DNA of 64,000 nucleotides from Mycobacterium lacus (GCF_010731535.1 NZ_AP022581.1:1993952-2057951), one strand, 5' to 3'. Shown: positions 1 through 9,546, numbered from the stretch's first letter. The notes: a model not told the origin generated them from the sequence alone. Made by a program: numbers and translations.

Positions 1-948
1 CACCCGGTCGCCGAATGCGTCGGCTAGGGCGTGGACGGCACGCCAGCCCGTGCAGTGTCCGGCGATGATGTGGCGAATGTTAAACGGCGCCAAGCCTTTC
101 ACCGTCTCGGCAATGATGCGCTCCATCACGCCGCCGAGGTGCAATCCGCCCATGACCGCATGAATCGGGACATCGGGGAAGCGGCTGGCCGCTTCCGTGC
201 ACACGTTGACGATGCCGGCGTGTGAGCACGCGCTGAAGACGATCAGCCCGAGGCCGCGCACGTGGGCCACCAGCATTCGCTCGTCGAGCAGCAAGGGATC
301 GGGCTCCCACGCGGCGTCGTCGGTTGGCCGGCAGAGATGGTCGGATCTGCCGGTCTCGAACGGGCAGACGCGCGGAATTTCGCCGCTGTAGTAGAAGTGG
401 CCATCGAGCAGCCACCGTTCACCTGCGTCGTTCACGACGATCGCACCGTGAGCGCGCATCGCGGCCGGGGTAGGGACTCGCTCGGTCGGTATTACCTGCC
501 CGCTTGCCAGTTCCAGACCGCGTTCGCGAAACATCAGCGGGTTGACGTGGACTGTCACCGAGCCACGCTGGGCCACGACCCCATCGATCGCCTCGATCAG
601 CGCCCCCATATGGTCCCAATGTCCATGGGTGATCGCGATTTCCTCGACAGCACCGAGGTCGATGTCGAGGTTGGTGCAGTTGCGGATGAACGCGGCACCC
701 TCGGTGCCGGTGTCGAACAACAGCACGTGCTCGACCGGCCCCGCCAGCGACCTGAGTCGCAAGCCGTAACCCAGGTTGGCAACGAGCAGGCTGCGGCCCG
801 AAATCAACCTTGCACCGGCGTCCACCACGTTCTGCATCTCCGACTGGGCGAACGGCGTCTTGCTCACGTAGGCGTCGCTGACGTTGTCGCTGAGCACTTC
901 GACGATCAGCGAATCGAGGGGAACAAGCACGCCCGATTGGCCGGTCAT
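1..948 (-). CDS. MBL-fold metallohydrolase (partial, runs off left edge)
   Basis: The frame is open from ATG at 948 to the window edge (316 codons, no stop), so the C-terminus is missing. A metal-binding HxHxDH motif (ITHGHWDHMG) lies near residue 107, followed by later metal-site candidates (SACSHAGIVN; IIAGHCTGW). This pattern fits the dihydropterin-phosphate-synthase-like branch of the metallo-beta-lactamase superfamily, which are zinc or iron dependent hydrolases or oxidoreductases. No signal peptide is visible, so it is probably cytoplasmic. The substrate cannot be inferred. Downstream in its own direction lies outside the window; upstream is the decayed SRPBCC gene. Confidence 0.85.
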   Translation of the reverse strand, partial: MTGQSGVLVPLDSLIVEVLSDNVSDAYVSKTPFAQSEMQNVVDAGARLISGRSLLVANLGYGLRLRSLAGPVEHVLLFDTGTEGAAFIRNCTNLDIDLGAVEEIAITHGHWDHMGALIEAIDGVVAQRGSVTVHVNPLMFRERGLELASGQVIPTERVPTPAAMRAHGAIVVNDAGERWLLDGHFYYSGEIPRVCPFETGRSDHLCRPTDDAAWEPDPLLLDERMLVAHVRGLGLIVFSACSHAGIVNVCTEAASRFPDVPIHAVMGGLHLGGVMERIIAETVKGLAPFNIRHIIAGHCTGWRAVHALADAFGDRV

Positions 949-1089
949 GTCGACACCCTTTCAAGTCCGGCCCCCGCCCATATTTTCATCAACCGCGTTT
1001 TCCAGCGCCGCGGTTGGACCGGTTCCAGGGCATCCGATCCCTATCCATGTGCTGCACGGCACAGAACACGTGAGCGCTACGGCACGCTC

Positions 1090-1586
1090 TCAGGTCAGCC
1101 GCGTCACCCGGCCCGCGTAGCTGAGCGCGTGCTCGTAGGTCTCGAGGTGGCCGGGCGAAATCTCGCCGGGCTCTGGGGCGCTCGAGGAAGAAACGCGGCA
1201 CCGGGTTGTTAGGCGTGATACGTCGCGTGGAAGGTCAGCACCGTGGTGCCGTCGGGCTGTTCGTCGAGCTGGTGATAGCCCTCGGCGCGGGACCATGGCG
1301 GCGGGCCGACGGCCACATATCGGGAAAGCCTGTTGAGCTCCGCTTCGGTGACGGTCTCCCACGACCGCGCCTTGCCGCCGGACAGCAGGTATTCGGGCAC
1401 GTCGAAGACGCTTGTGCGGACCAGACCCTCGCCGGCTTCGTCGCCGTCGTTGAGGATCTCCATGCTGCCGGTGGGCCATTTGAGGACCCGCGGCCGCGGC
1501 GAGTTCGGTGGCGGCGGCGGATGCAGGACCCGCCACACTTTCTGCGGCGGCGCGTCGACATGGAATCGCAGGGTGTAGGACCGCAT
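1090..1586 (-). pseudogene. SRPBCC-fold (polyketide cyclase/START-like) gene, frameshifted near 3' end
   Basis: The first frame (1586 to a TAA at 1209-1211) encodes 125 residues starting MRSYTLRFHVDAPPQKVWRV, a typical SRPBCC N-terminus, and stops just after TFHATYHA. The expected C-terminal continuation is visible in the other two minus frames: NNPVPRFFLERP directly past the stop, then ISPGHLETYEHALSYAG ending at a TGA at 1090. Two small indels would therefore explain the break. The gene begins inside the stop of the upstream nitroreductase remnant (TGATG overlap), so the two were once translationally coupled. A sequencing error is the alternative; the neighbouring decayed genes favour real decay. 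SRPBCC proteins bind hydrophobic ligands; the ligand is unknown. Confidence 0.65.
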
Positions 1587-1820
1587 CAGCGTTCTCCCCA
1601 GCCGTCCCAGAAGGTGATTGTCTCCGCGGGCGGCCGCGCGGCCGGCGGGAAGTTGGTGCCGATGGTCTACGCCACCGCGAACAGCGCGGCCTGCGTGACC
1701 GTGGCCGGGATTCCCAGCAACTCGGCCACCTGCTGTTCCTTTGCCAGATGCAGCGTCCAGATCATCGCCGCTTCGCCGCCAGCGCCAGCCGGCACGTTGA
1801 GCCTGCTCATGCGCGAACTC
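1586..1820 (-). pseudogene. nitroreductase-family C-terminal remnant with internal amber stop
   Basis: Reading leftward, about 50 codons (MIWTLHLAKEQQVAELLGIP and following) match the C-terminal helix and strand region of FMN-dependent nitroreductases. An in-frame TAG follows FAVA. The same frame then continues TIGTNFPPAARPPAETITF and ends WDGWGER at a TGA (1586-1588), a normal nitroreductase tail; the stop plausibly replaces a Tyr codon (VAYTIGT). No FMN-binding N-terminal half is seen upstream, so the gene is truncated as well as interrupted. Its TGA overlaps the ATG of the SRPBCC gene. Confidence 0.65.
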
Positions 1821-2034
1821 CCGCCCGGTGACGATGAATACCGATTTGAGAAAACCAGATTCTCGACTCGGCTGCGCAGGCCGGGTAAGCGCGAACGCCG
1901 CATGTCTGCGACGCCCGACGGGAAGGCGCGCAGCCGGGCGCAGTTCACGGGCCTCTCGACACGTTGATCTGTCCGAGTTACCGTCCGTGGGACGAGGCGG
2001 TCAGGGTGGAGCGCCGCGTGTGGGAGGTTTCGGC

Positions 2035-2733
2035 GTGCTGTTCATGCACGAGGTACACAAGGTGCGCGGGCGCGCCGAAGACGACTTCGAGGCAGCATTT
2101 CGACACGGCTGGATGCCCATGCTCGCCGCCGGCGACGAGGCCCGGCTGTTGTGGTACACCAACCAGGCGCATGGCAGCGGCCCCGCCTACACCGTGATCA
2201 CCGTGACCGCGGTTCGCGACGGAGCGGCATGGGAGAGCCTGACCAAGCGGGTCCAGAAGGGCGATCTGCAGGAGTGGATGCGCAACCTGGACGAGATGCG
2301 CCATGACGTCGACGCGAAACTGCTGGTGCCGCTCCCGTGGTCGCCCCTGCTGCAGGTGTCGTTCGACGAGGTGCCGGTCGACGGGCGCGAGCACGACATG
2401 AGCCTCTACATGGAGGACACCATGTGGCCCTACGAGGACAAGTTCGAGGAGTACATCGTCAGATGCGGTGACGTATACGCCAAGAGCCTCGAGCAACCAA
2501 CGTCGATGCTGACAATGCACGCCGCGTTCCAGCCCGCCCTCGGCAGCCACGTGCGCCGCGAGGTGATCCTGATGCAGCGCATCACGAGACCGGAGGCGCT
2601 GCTCGACCTGATCCGGACGCATATTCCCGCCGAGCACCGTGCCCCTGGGACCTGGATGCACGACGCCCTGGACCTGCGCGATCAGTGGACCACCCGGTTG
2701 CTGCGGACGTCCGAGTGGTCGCCGCTGTACTGA
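2035..2733 (+). CDS. two-domain dimeric alpha/beta-barrel-like conserved protein
   Basis: The encoded protein has 232 residues. The frame is open further upstream, but GTG at 2035 is chosen because GGGAGG (2022-2027) sits 7 nt before it and family-like sequence begins there (VLFMHEVHKVRGR). Two halves look alike: each has a charged N-terminal segment, a hydrophobic strand (YTVITVTAV; REVILMQRI) and ends with WSPL near a domain boundary. This suggests an internal duplication of an NIPSNAP/EthD-like ferredoxin fold. No catalytic residues are recognisable. It is flanked on both sides by pseudogenes and is the only intact gene in that patch. The fold assignment is inference. Confidence 0.7.
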   Translation: MLFMHEVHKVRGRAEDDFEAAFRHGWMPMLAAGDEARLLWYTNQAHGSGPAYTVITVTAVRDGAAWESLTKRVQKGDLQEWMRNLDEMRHDVDAKLLVPLPWSPLLQVSFDEVPVDGREHDMSLYMEDTMWPYEDKFEEYIVRCGDVYAKSLEQPTSMLTMHAAFQPALGSHVRREVILMQRITRPEALLDLIRTHIPAEHRAPGTWMHDALDLRDQWTTRLLRTSEWSPLY

Positions 2734-2769
2734 TGCGGGGCGCTCACGGCTTCGAGCGTGCGCTCACGT

Positions 2770-3456
2770 CACGCTCACCGACCTGATCGCATCCGAGCAC
2801 GTTCCCGCGGAACTGATCGCACGGATATCCGGGCGCGATCATCGCGCCTCTTTCGTGCAAATCCACTTCGCCCTGGCCGGGCTGCCCGAATTCGCACCGC
2901 CTTGCGAGTTATTGAACGACGCCGGAATGCAGCAGTCGGTCGGCATTGTCGGCTCGCCGGAATCTCAACAGCTGCAATGGGAAACATGTCGGCAGGACAT
3001 TGCCCCGGACAACCCGTCGACGGGAATGCGGATCCCCTCCCTGCACGATGCGAGCCTGGGGCCGACCGTAAGCACGCCGCGGGCGCGTTCGCGTACGCGC
3101 ACCCGGTCGAAGCCGGCCGTGACCAGCATGGGTATCTCAAAAATGCGATGGCACAACGGGTTATCGACAAGATCACCCGGTTTGCCCCCAACTTCAAGGA
3201 CATTGTGATCCGCAAAATCACATATGCCCCCTACCACATGGACACCATGTTCGGCGCGCAGGCCGGTGACTTCTGCCACGGGCTGCTGCACCCGGATCTG
3301 ATGGGACCCAATCGCCCCGGGGCCAAAGGCTTCCTCGACTTTCCGATCCCGATCGACGGCCTCCACCTCGGTGGCGCCGGGTGCCATGGCGGCCCGGGCA
3401 TAACCTTCATTCCCGGCTACAACGCCGCCTATCGGGCGCTCGACGACGCGTCGTAA
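2770..3456 (+). pseudogene. FAD-dependent oxidoreductase (phytoene-desaturase-like) C-terminal remnant
   Basis: Two frames together give the C-terminal part of a phytoene dehydrogenase-like flavoprotein. About 2770-3065 reads in one frame (LAGLPEFAPP ... LHDASLGP), and about 3065-3456 in another (HAAGAFAYAHPVEAG, then DTMFGAQAGDFCHGLLHPDL and GGAGCHGGPGITFIPGYNAA). The last block is the conserved C-terminal FAD-contacting motif of this family. There is no N-terminal dinucleotide-binding GxGxxG region, so the gene is 5'-truncated and carries at least one frameshift near 3060-3070. Confidence 0.7.
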
Positions 3457-3463
3457 TCCGGGC

Positions 3464-4018
3464 TCAACCCCCGAATGTCCCGATGAGCTGAGCCTTTGCG
3501 GTTGCGGCCTGCGCAATCGCCTGCGCCGCTTGCGCTCCAGCCAATCCCGCGGGGAGTTCAAACGTGTTGGGAAGCTGGTAGAGGGTAAACCGGTAGTGGT
3601 GTGTCCCGGTGCCCGCGGGCGGGCAAGGCCCGAAGTAGGAGGCCTGGCGACCGGAGTTGGGCAGGGTGCGTCCCCCAGCCGGAGTTTGGCCATCCGCGGT
3701 GCTGCCGGACCCAGGCGCAATTCCAATCACGATCCAGTGGACGTAGGTTCCGCCGACGGCGTCCGGGTCGTCCACAACGAGTGCGGCCCCCAGCGGCGCC
3801 GACCACGTCAACGGTGGTGCGATGTTTGCCCCCTTGCAGGTGTACTGCACAGGGATCGGGGCGCCGTCGGCGAATGCCGGACTGGTGATCGTCAGCGGCC
3901 CGCCGGCAGGGGCTGCGCGACCGTTGGCGGCGGCGTAGCAGGCTGCCATAGCCGCGAGTTGCAGGACTGCGATCACCGATGCGATGCGATGAAGTGTGCT
4001 TACCGTTGTGCTTTTCAT
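3464..4018 (-). CDS. lppC: LppC-like lipoprotein, YbhB/YbcL (PEBP) family
   Basis: The encoded protein has 184 residues from ATG at 4018 ([11 protein letters not shown]); an ORF upstream extension lacks the basic N-region expected of a signal peptide. Residues 1-30 form a signal sequence ending LAAMAAC, a somewhat loose lipobox, so it is likely a cell-envelope lipoprotein. The rest is a phosphatidylethanolamine-binding-protein fold: [19 protein letters not shown] holds the D-P-D and H-W ligand-site residues and [18 protein letters not shown] is the second family motif. Its position next to the SRPBCC gene and fadB5 matches Rv1911c (lppC). Ligand and role are unknown. Confidence 0.85.
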   Translation of the reverse strand: MKSTTVSTLHRIASVIAVLQLAAMAACYAAANGRAAPAGGPLTITSPAFADGAPIPVQYTCKGANIAPPLTWSAPLGAALVVDDPDAVGGTYVHWIVIGIAPGSGSTADGQTPAGGRTLPNSGRQASYFGPCPPAGTGTHHYRFTLYQLPNTFELPAGLAGAQAAQAIAQAATAKAQLIGTFGG

Positions 4019-4068
4019 ACAGGTCAGTGTCGCTGACCGAGGTTCGCGAAGATAGCCGTCCACCGGGG

Positions 4069-4515
4069 CTATGTGCCGCGCTTCTTGACCTCGAGCACCC
4101 GCTTGCGCAGGCCCTGCGTGGCCGTGTCCATCAGGCCCTTGGCCCCCCTCTTGATCAGGAATCCCGGGAGCGGCGCGACGAGATCTACCGTCAGCTCAAA
4201 GCGGACCCGGGTCGAATCGCCTTCGGGGGTCAGCGTGTACCGGGCGTGCTGCGCGCGTTGCTGTTTGGCGCTGACCAGCGTCCAGCTCACCCCGTCGTCG
4301 TGCACGTCGTAGGCCAGCACCTGCTCATCGCCCACACCCGCGACCCTGACGACCTGCCGGGACTTACTCGGGTGACCTTGAGCGTCCCGTTCGAGGACTT
4401 CGACCTCCCGGTGAGCCGAGGACCACTCGGGCAGCGATTCGAGGTCGAACAACACGTCCATGATCTCGTCGGGCGTCGCCTCGATGACGACTTCACGGGA
4501 CTCGGTGGCAGCCAT
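4069..4515 (-). CDS. SRPBCC-family protein (intact)
   Basis: The encoded protein has 148 residues with a START/polyketide-cyclase-like helix-grip fold. The opening [20 protein letters not shown] and later [14 protein letters not shown] are typical of the mycobacterial coenzyme Q-binding/SRPBCC group. The C-terminal amphipathic helix ends in KKRGT. It lies 3 nt downstream of fadB5 on the same strand (fadB5 stop at 4519, ATG at 4515), so the two are probably one transcript. Such proteins bind lipids or aromatic intermediates; no catalytic residue can be singled out. Confidence 0.88.
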   Translation of the reverse strand: MAATESREVVIEATPDEIMDVLFDLESLPEWSSAHREVEVLERDAQGHPSKSRQVVRVAGVGDEQVLAYDVHDDGVSWTLVSAKQQRAQHARYTLTPEGDSTRVRFELTVDLVAPLPGFLIKRGAKGLMDTATQGLRKRVLEVKKRGT

Positions 4516-4518
4516 CGC

Positions 4519-5523
4519 TCACGGCACCAGCACAACCTTGCCGACGTTTTCTCGTGCCGCCAGGATCCGGTGCGCCCGACCGGCGTCGGCGAATGGCACC
4601 GCCGCGTGCACGATGGGGGAGACGATGCCGTCGTCGAGCGCTTTGGCCAGCGGCGTGATCCAGGGCTCCAGCGTGCCGCGATCGTCCCACAGTCGGAGCA
4701 TGTTCAGGCCGATCACGGCTTTCGACTCCTCCAGCTGGGTGAGCAGGTTGAAGCCCCGCAGCATGGCCAACGCGTGTGGAGCCACCCTGCGCAGCGAGCG
4801 CTTCTCGCCCTGCTGCATGTTCGAAATCCCGTAGCCGACAAGCCTTCCGCCGGGGCGCAGCAGGCCGTAGGACCGCCGCAACGAGGTCCCGCCGAGCGCG
4901 TCGAGCACGATGTCATACGGCCCGAGGCCCTTCCACCAGCCGTCGCGGCGGTAGTCGATCGCCTGGTCCACCCCCAGTTCGGCGAGCTTCTTGTGTTTTC
5001 CCGGCGATGCGGTGCCATGCACCTCGGCGCCGGCCGCCCTGGCGAATTGAATGGCCGCGATGCCGACGCCACCCGCCGCCGCGTGTACCAGCACCCGCTC
5101 GCCGGCGCGCAGCGATCCGTACCCGTGCAGCGCCGCCCACGCCGTCGCGTAATTGACCGGCACCGCGGCGCCCTGCTCAAAGCTGAACGCATCGGGCAGC
5201 ACCACCGAGTCGCTTGCCGCGACGTTGACGATTTCGGCGTAGCCACCGAATCGCGTGCCGGCCAGGACACGCTGGCCCACGCGGTTGGCATCGACGCCGT
5301 CGCCGACGGCCTCGACCGTCCCGGCGACTTCGTAACCGACCACCGCCGGAAGTTTCGGCGCGTCGGGGTACAGGCCGACACGCGCGAGGTGGTCGGCGAA
5401 GTTCACCCCGGCGGCGCGGACGGCGATTCGCAGCTGGCCCGGGCCCGGCGGCGGCGGGTCGGGACGCTGCTGCACCTGCAAGACCGATGGGTCGCCATGC
5501 TTGGTGATCACGACCACACGCAT
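4519..5523 (-). CDS. fadB5: FadB5-like zinc-less MDR oxidoreductase (NADPH:quinone reductase-like)
   Basis: The encoded protein has 334 residues. The start is ATG at 5523 (MRVVVITKHGDPSVLQV), the usual medium-chain reductase N-terminus. The catalytic domain carries AAGVNFADHLARVG. The Rossmann domain holds VLVHAAAGGVGIAAIQFA near residues 140-158, the NADPH-binding glycine motif. No structural-zinc Cys cluster is present, as in quinone oxidoreductases. It is divergent from the MBL gene at 5677 and matches Rv1912c (fadB5) in size and place. Despite its name it is not a 3-hydroxyacyl-CoA dehydrogenase by sequence; the substrate is unknown. Confidence 0.9.
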   Translation of the reverse strand: MRVVVITKHGDPSVLQVQQRPDPPPPGPGQLRIAVRAAGVNFADHLARVGLYPDAPKLPAVVGYEVAGTVEAVGDGVDANRVGQRVLAGTRFGGYAEIVNVAASDSVVLPDAFSFEQGAAVPVNYATAWAALHGYGSLRAGERVLVHAAAGGVGIAAIQFARAAGAEVHGTASPGKHKKLAELGVDQAIDYRRDGWWKGLGPYDIVLDALGGTSLRRSYGLLRPGGRLVGYGISNMQQGEKRSLRRVAPHALAMLRGFNLLTQLEESKAVIGLNMLRLWDDRGTLEPWITPLAKALDDGIVSPIVHAAVPFADAGRAHRILAARENVGKVVLVP

Positions 5524-5591
5524 GTGTGCCCTCCTTGTTGGGACGCTGCGGGCGGGACTGCCACCCGCCGATCGTCGCACAGTCCGGCCGG

Positions 5592-5649
5592 CGAGCAGAC
5601 GCAGAAGCCCCCCAAAAGGGCCCTTTTGGGGGGCTTCTGCGTCTGCTCG
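5592..5649. repeat. perfect 58-bp palindrome (29-bp arms, no loop)
   Basis: Left arm cgagcagacgcagaagcccc continuing ccaaaaggg is followed immediately by its exact reverse complement. Its outer 15 bp recur, with one base change, at the ends of the hairpin at 31151-31208. It lies between divergent genes, so it does not terminate either of them; its right arm overlaps the -35 position of the rightward promoter. Confidence 0.9.
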
Positions 5650-5664
5650 GCCGGGGGTGCGGCT

Positions 5665-5670
5665 ACCTTG
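5665..5670 (+). promoter_or_regulatory. -10 box (TACCTT) giving a leaderless GTG
   Basis: This is a TANNNT hexamer ending 6 nt before GTG 5677, the spacing expected if transcription starts on the start codon. No Shine-Dalgarno sequence precedes the GTG. Confidence 0.45.
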
Positions 5671-5676
5671 CTCACC

Positions 5677-6399
5677 GTGCATTGCGACTGGGAGCGGTTG
5701 ACCGGCAGCGTGCATCGCTGTCGTCTGCCGTTCTGCGACGTCACGATCGGGCTGGTGCGGGGCCGCACCGGAGCGCTCGTCGTCGACACCGGCACCACGC
5801 TCACCGAAGCGGCCGCGATCGACGCGGACGTCCGACAGATCACGGGGTGCCACGTGACGCATATTGTGTTGACGCACAAGCACTTCGACCACGTCCTGGG
5901 CTCCTCGATGTTCGCCGACGCCGAGAGCTATTGCGCACCTGGGGTTGCCGAATACTTGGAATCGGCGGCCGGCCTGCTGCGCGAGGACGCGCTGAGCTAC
6001 GGTGCGCAGGCGGCGGAGATCGACCGCGCGATCGCGGCCTTGCGGCCGCCGCGGCATCGGATCCTCGACACCGTCATCGGCCTCGGCGATCGCACCGTGA
6101 CGGTCACCCACCCGGGCCGCGGCCACACCACCGCGGACCTGATCGTGGTGGCGCCCCCGGCCGACCATGAAAGGGACCCCGTCGTGGTCTTCGCCGGTGA
6201 TCTCGTCGAGGAATCCGCCGACCCCTCCATCGACGCCGATTCCGACGTGGCGGCCTGGCCCGCGACGCTCGATCGGTTACTCGCGATCGGCGGGCCCGAC
6301 GCCATCTACGTCCCAGGCCACGGGAACGTCGTCGACGCGGGGTTCGTCCGTCGCCAACGAGATTGGCTCACAGCGCACGGGGGCGGGCGCCCCCACTGA
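5677..6399 (+). CDS. MBL-fold metallohydrolase (Rv1913-like)
   Basis: The encoded protein has 240 residues. The frame is open far upstream, but GTG 5677 starts the family-like sequence VHCDWERLTGSVHRC and has a -10 box at leaderless spacing. The metal site is LTHKHFDHVLG (HxHxDH, near residue 66). Further ligands are likely GRGHTTAD (His) and FAGDLV (Asp), with VPGHGNVV near the C-terminus, so the full seven-ligand set of a hydrolytic metallo-beta-lactamase fold appears present. There is no signal peptide. It is divergent from fadB5 and matches Rv1913 by position. The substrate is not predictable. Confidence 0.87.
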   Translation: MHCDWERLTGSVHRCRLPFCDVTIGLVRGRTGALVVDTGTTLTEAAAIDADVRQITGCHVTHIVLTHKHFDHVLGSSMFADAESYCAPGVAEYLESAAGLLREDALSYGAQAAEIDRAIAALRPPRHRILDTVIGLGDRTVTVTHPGRGHTTADLIVVAPPADHERDPVVVFAGDLVEESADPSIDADSDVAAWPATLDRLLAIGGPDAIYVPGHGNVVDAGFVRRQRDWLTAHGGGRPH

Positions 6400-6405
6400 A
6401 GCGGG

Positions 6406-6777
6406 CTACTTCGCGGTGCACGCGGCGACGAACGCCTCAGGGTCGGTCACGCTGACGACCAACGTGCCGACGGTCACCGACTTTCGCCACACCGCCTTCG
6501 CCCGCGCCGGTGGGTCGATCGTCAGCGCCACCAGGCCCTTGCGCGACCCGTTGACCAGCCACCGGGAGCCGAAAAAGTGGACGCCCGCGCTGAACACCCG
6601 CGCGTTGCTCACCTCGGCCTTCTTGATAGCGGCCAGCGGGATGTCGGCGGTAAACGCCCAGCCCATCTTGACGTGAAGGTTGCCCGCATCGACCCGCAGC
6701 TCGCTGCTTGCCGGACCCAGCCCAAGAGGCACCGACAGGGGAAGAAACCACCGGTCAAACCGCAATTCTGCCTGCAC
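6406..6777 (-). CDS. conserved hypothetical protein (Rv1914c-like)
   Basis: The encoded protein has 123 residues from GTG 6777 ([15 protein letters not shown]); the frame extends upstream but without a better start. Alternating hydrophobic strands and a basic segment ([20 protein letters not shown]) suggest a small beta-rich, perhaps PH-like domain; no motif is diagnostic. It converges with the MBL gene (6-bp gap) and is divergent from ctpB with only 63 bp between starts. Size and position agree with Rv1914c, which also has no known function. Confidence 0.7.
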   Translation of the reverse strand: MQAELRFDRWFLPLSVPLGLGPASSELRVDAGNLHVKMGWAFTADIPLAAIKKAEVSNARVFSAGVHFFGSRWLVNGSRKGLVALTIDPPARAKAVWRKSVTVGTLVVSVTDPEAFVAACTAK

Positions 6778-6800
6778 GGCGGTGACCTTACCTGCGCTTG

Positions 6801-6806
6801 TACGCT
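6801..6806 (+). promoter_or_regulatory. candidate -10 box (TACGCT) for ctpB
   Basis: This is a TANNNT hexamer in the short divergent gap upstream of ctpB, giving a leader of about 30 nt that includes GAGGAGG (6831-6837). No copper-regulator operator was recognised around it. Confidence 0.35.
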
Positions 6807-6840
6807 GACGGGTGCCAACTATGCCGATCCGAGGAGGGCC

Positions 6841-9102
6841 GTGACCGCTCCGCTGGTGACCGACCCCGACGTTGACTCCGCGCGGCGTGTCCGGCTGGAC
6901 GTTTCGGGCATGTCCTGTGCGGCCTGCGCGAGCCGCGTCGAGACCAGGCTGAACAAGGTCCCCGGCGTGCGTGCGTCGGTCAATTTCGCCACCCGAGTTG
7001 CGACCATCGACGCCGTCGGCATCCCGGTCGATGAACTGTGCCGGCTGGTCGAGCAGGCCGGATACCAGGCGGGTGTGCACGAGGAGTCCGCCGCCCCCGA
7101 CCGGGATCCCGACGCCGACCATGCCCGCAGCCTGCTGCGCCGGCTGATAGTCGCAGCCGTGCTGTTCGTGCCACTGGCCGATCTGTCGACCATGTTCGCG
7201 ATGGTGCCCACCACCAGGTTCGGCGGCTGGGGGTACCTGTTGGTCGCCCTGGCGGCGCCCATCGTGACCTGGGCCGCCTGGCCCTTCTACCGGGTCGCGG
7301 TGCGCAACGCAGGCCACCGCACCGCGTCCATGGAAACGCTGATCTCGGTGGGCATCGTGGCGGCCACCTCCTGGTCGCTTTCGACGGTCTTGGTCCACAA
7401 GCCCCCCCGGGAAACCCACGGAATTTGGCAGGCGATCCTGCACAGCGACTCGATCTATCTCGAAGTCGCCGCGGGAGTCACCGTCTTCGTCCTTGCCGGC
7501 CGGTTCTTCGAAGCCCGTGCCAAATCCAAGGCCGGCAGCGCGCTGCGGGCCCTGGCCGCCCTTGGTGCCAAGAACGTGACGGTGCTGCTGCCCGATGGGG
7601 CCGAGCTGGTGATACCGGCCGAAGAACTGAAAACCCAACAACGATTCGTCGTTCGGCCCGGCGAGACCATCGCCGCCGACGGCGTCGTTGTGAACGGCAC
7701 GGCGGCAATCGATATGAGCGCGATGACCGGTGAGGCGAACCCCGTCCGTGCGTATCCGGACGCCACCGTCGTCGGCGGCACCGTCGTGCTGGACGGCCGC
7801 CTGGTAGTCGAGGCCACCGCGGTCGGCGCCGACACCGAGTTCGCCGCAATGGTCCGCCTTGTCGAGGAGGCGCAAGCGTCGAAGGCCGGGGCTCAGCGGC
7901 TCGCCGATCGCATCGCGGCCGTATTCGTACCGGCGGTCTTCGTCATCGCCGGACTCTCGGCCGCGGCATGGCTGACCGCGGGAGCGGGCCCCGACCGCGC
8001 TTTCTCGGTGCTGCTCGGGGTGTTGGTCATCGCCTGTCCGTGCGCGCTCGGGCTCGCCACCCCCACCGCCATGATGGTCGCGTCCGGACGGGGCGCGCAG
8101 TTGGGGATCTTCATCAAGGGCTACCGGGCGTTGGAAACCATCCATGGCATCGACACCGTGGTCTTCGACAAGACGGGCACACTGACGGTCGGGCACTTGA
8201 CGGTGAGCTCGGTGACATCGACCGGCGGGTGTGGCTCCGACGAAGTTCTCGCGTTGGCTTCCGCCGTCGAGGCGGCTTCCGAGCACGCGGTGGCGACGGC
8301 CATCGTGGCCGCTTCTCCCGATCCGGCCCCAGTCACCGACTTTGCGGCGATCGCCGGGTGCGGGGTATCGGGAGTCGTGGGGGAACGCCGCGTCGAAGTC
8401 GGGAAGCCGTCCTGGGTCACCCGCAATTCGACAGCCGACGCCGTTCTCGATTCCGCCCGGCGCGAGGGCGAGTCCCGCGGCGAGACAGTCGTTTTCGTGT
8501 CGGTTGACGGTGTCGTCCGTGGTGCCATCACGGTCGCCGACACGGTCAAGGATTCAGCGGCCGACGCCGTCGCCGCCTTGCGCCGCCGCGGGCTGCTCCC
8601 GATTCTGCTCACCGGCGACAACCGGGCCGCCGCCGACGCGGTGGCGGCCCGGGTCGGCATCGACACCGTCGTGGCAGATGTGCTGCCGCAAGGCAAGGTT
8701 GAGCTGATCCACCAACTGCGCGATCGGGGGCAGATCGTCGCGATGGTCGGCGACGGGATCAACGACGGCCCGGCCCTGGCAAGCGCGGATCTGGGTCTGG
8801 CGATCGGGCGTGGCACCGATGTCGCGATCGGCGCGGCCGACATCGTCCTGGTCCGCGACGATTTGGATATCGTTCCGCAGGCGCTGGATCTCGCGCGGGC
8901 AACCATGCGGACGATCCGGCTGAACATGGTCTGGGCGTTCGGCTACAACGTCGCCGCGATTCCGGTCGCCGCCGCCGGGCTGCTCAACCCGCTGATCGCC
9001 GGTGCCGCTATGGCGTTCTCGTCGTTTTTTGTTGTTTCAAATAGCTTGCGGCTGCGGAATTTTGGTCACCGATACACCCCAATACAGTTGAGCCATGGCT
9101 GA
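6841..9102 (+). CDS. ctpB: CtpB-like P1B-type ATPase (heavy-metal, probably Cu+ transport)
   Basis: The encoded protein has 753 residues, close to the roughly 750 of mycobacterial CtpB. Start GTG 6841 lies behind GAGGAGG, though with only 3-4 nt spacing. An N-terminal HMA domain has GMSCAAC (Cys26, Cys29). Transmembrane helices follow, then the intramembrane metal motif CPC (399-401), the phosphorylation motif DKTGT (Asp443), SEHAVA, and GDGIND (637-642). The CPC motif and HMA domain point to monovalent copper efflux or delivery across the plasma membrane; CtpB in M. tuberculosis has been linked to copper. The last 8 bp overlap the next gene, an HMA-only protein, which supports a shared job. 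Confidence 0.93.
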   Translation: MTAPLVTDPDVDSARRVRLDVSGMSCAACASRVETRLNKVPGVRASVNFATRVATIDAVGIPVDELCRLVEQAGYQAGVHEESAAPDRDPDADHARSLLRRLIVAAVLFVPLADLSTMFAMVPTTRFGGWGYLLVALAAPIVTWAAWPFYRVAVRNAGHRTASMETLISVGIVAATSWSLSTVLVHKPPRETHGIWQAILHSDSIYLEVAAGVTVFVLAGRFFEARAKSKAGSALRALAALGAKNVTVLLPDGAELVIPAEELKTQQRFVVRPGETIAADGVVVNGTAAIDMSAMTGEANPVRAYPDATVVGGTVVLDGRLVVEATAVGADTEFAAMVRLVEEAQASKAGAQRLADRIAAVFVPAVFVIAGLSAAAWLTAGAGPDRAFSVLLGVLVIACPCALGLATPTAMMVASGRGAQLGIFIKGYRALETIHGIDTVVFDKTGTLTVGHLTVSSVTSTGGCGSDEVLALASAVEAASEHAVATAIVAASPDPAPVTDFAAIAGCGVSGVVGERRVEVGKPSWVTRNSTADAVLDSARREGESRGETVVFVSVDGVVRGAITVADTVKDSAADAVAALRRRGLLPILLTGDNRAAADAVAARVGIDTVVADVLPQGKVELIHQLRDRGQIVAMVGDGINDGPALASADLGLAIGRGTDVAIGAADIVLVRDDLDIVPQALDLARATMRTIRLNMVWAFGYNVAAIPVAAAGLLNPLIAGAAMAFSSFFVVSNSLRLRNFGHRYTPIQLSHG

Positions 9103-9313
9103 ACAGACTTTCTCCCTCAACGGACTGCGCTGCCAGGGCTGCGTCGACACCGTCACCACCGCGCTGGGCTCGTTGGGTTCCGTCAGCGCGGTCAGCGTCG
9201 ACCTGGACACCGAAGGCACATCGACGGTGCGGATTTCCACCGATGTCGAACTCACCCGCGCGCAGGTTCAGGCAGCGCTGGCCGGTCGCGGGAACTTCTC
9301 GATAGTCGATTAG
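9095..9313 (+). CDS. HMA-domain metallochaperone (CopZ-like)
   Basis: The encoded protein has 72 residues and is a single heavy-metal-associated domain. The metal loop is GLRCQGC; the usual Met before the first Cys is replaced by Arg, but both Cys are kept. It overlaps ctpB by 8 bp and is translationally coupled to it. The likely role is cytosolic Cu+ binding and handover to the N-terminal HMA of CtpB. The Met-to-Arg change could alter affinity. Another metal is possible but less likely given the CPC motif of its partner. Confidence 0.87.
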   Translation: MAEQTFSLNGLRCQGCVDTVTTALGSLGSVSAVSVDLDTEGTSTVRISTDVELTRAQVQAALAGRGNFSIVD

Positions 9314-9469
9314 TCACGAGTGTCCTGGGCTGCGGTAGTCACATCTGCCGCAGGCATCTGGGTCGAGGCGGTACATGGTTTGCCCGGCTCACAGCGACAA
9401 CGTAAGGAACGCAAGGGATTTGTCGCTGCGAGGTGGGCACCACGAACACGCCAACCCGAGGAGACTCGC

Positions 9470-9535
9470 GTGACCGATGTGACCAGCTTGCCGTTGCGCC
9501 GACCAGCCAGGGGGACTACATCAGCAGCGTTCTAG
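9470..9535 (+). other. possible short ORF with good ribosome site (22 codons)
   Basis: GAGGAG at about 9459-9464 precedes GTG 9470, which opens a 21-residue frame (VTDVTSLPLRRPARGTTSAA) ending TAG. It could be a small peptide or the start of a lost gene. The rest of 9314-9546 shows no gene, RNA or clear repeat. Confidence 0.2.
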
Positions 9536-9546
9536 CTGCGAGTGCT

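Noticed and set aside
3979..5676. Plus-strand open frame extending the MBL protein 566 codons upstream
   Set aside because: It lies antisense to the SRPBCC and fadB5 genes; family sequence begins only at 5677 and a -10 box fits that start.
5524..6168. Minus-strand extension of fadB5 by about 215 residues
   Set aside because: It is antisense to the MBL gene and reads through the palindrome; the MDR N-terminus begins at 5523.
6778..8286. Minus-strand open frame opposite ctpB
   Set aside because: It is a shadow of ctpB; composition is Arg/Gly/Asp-rich without motifs.
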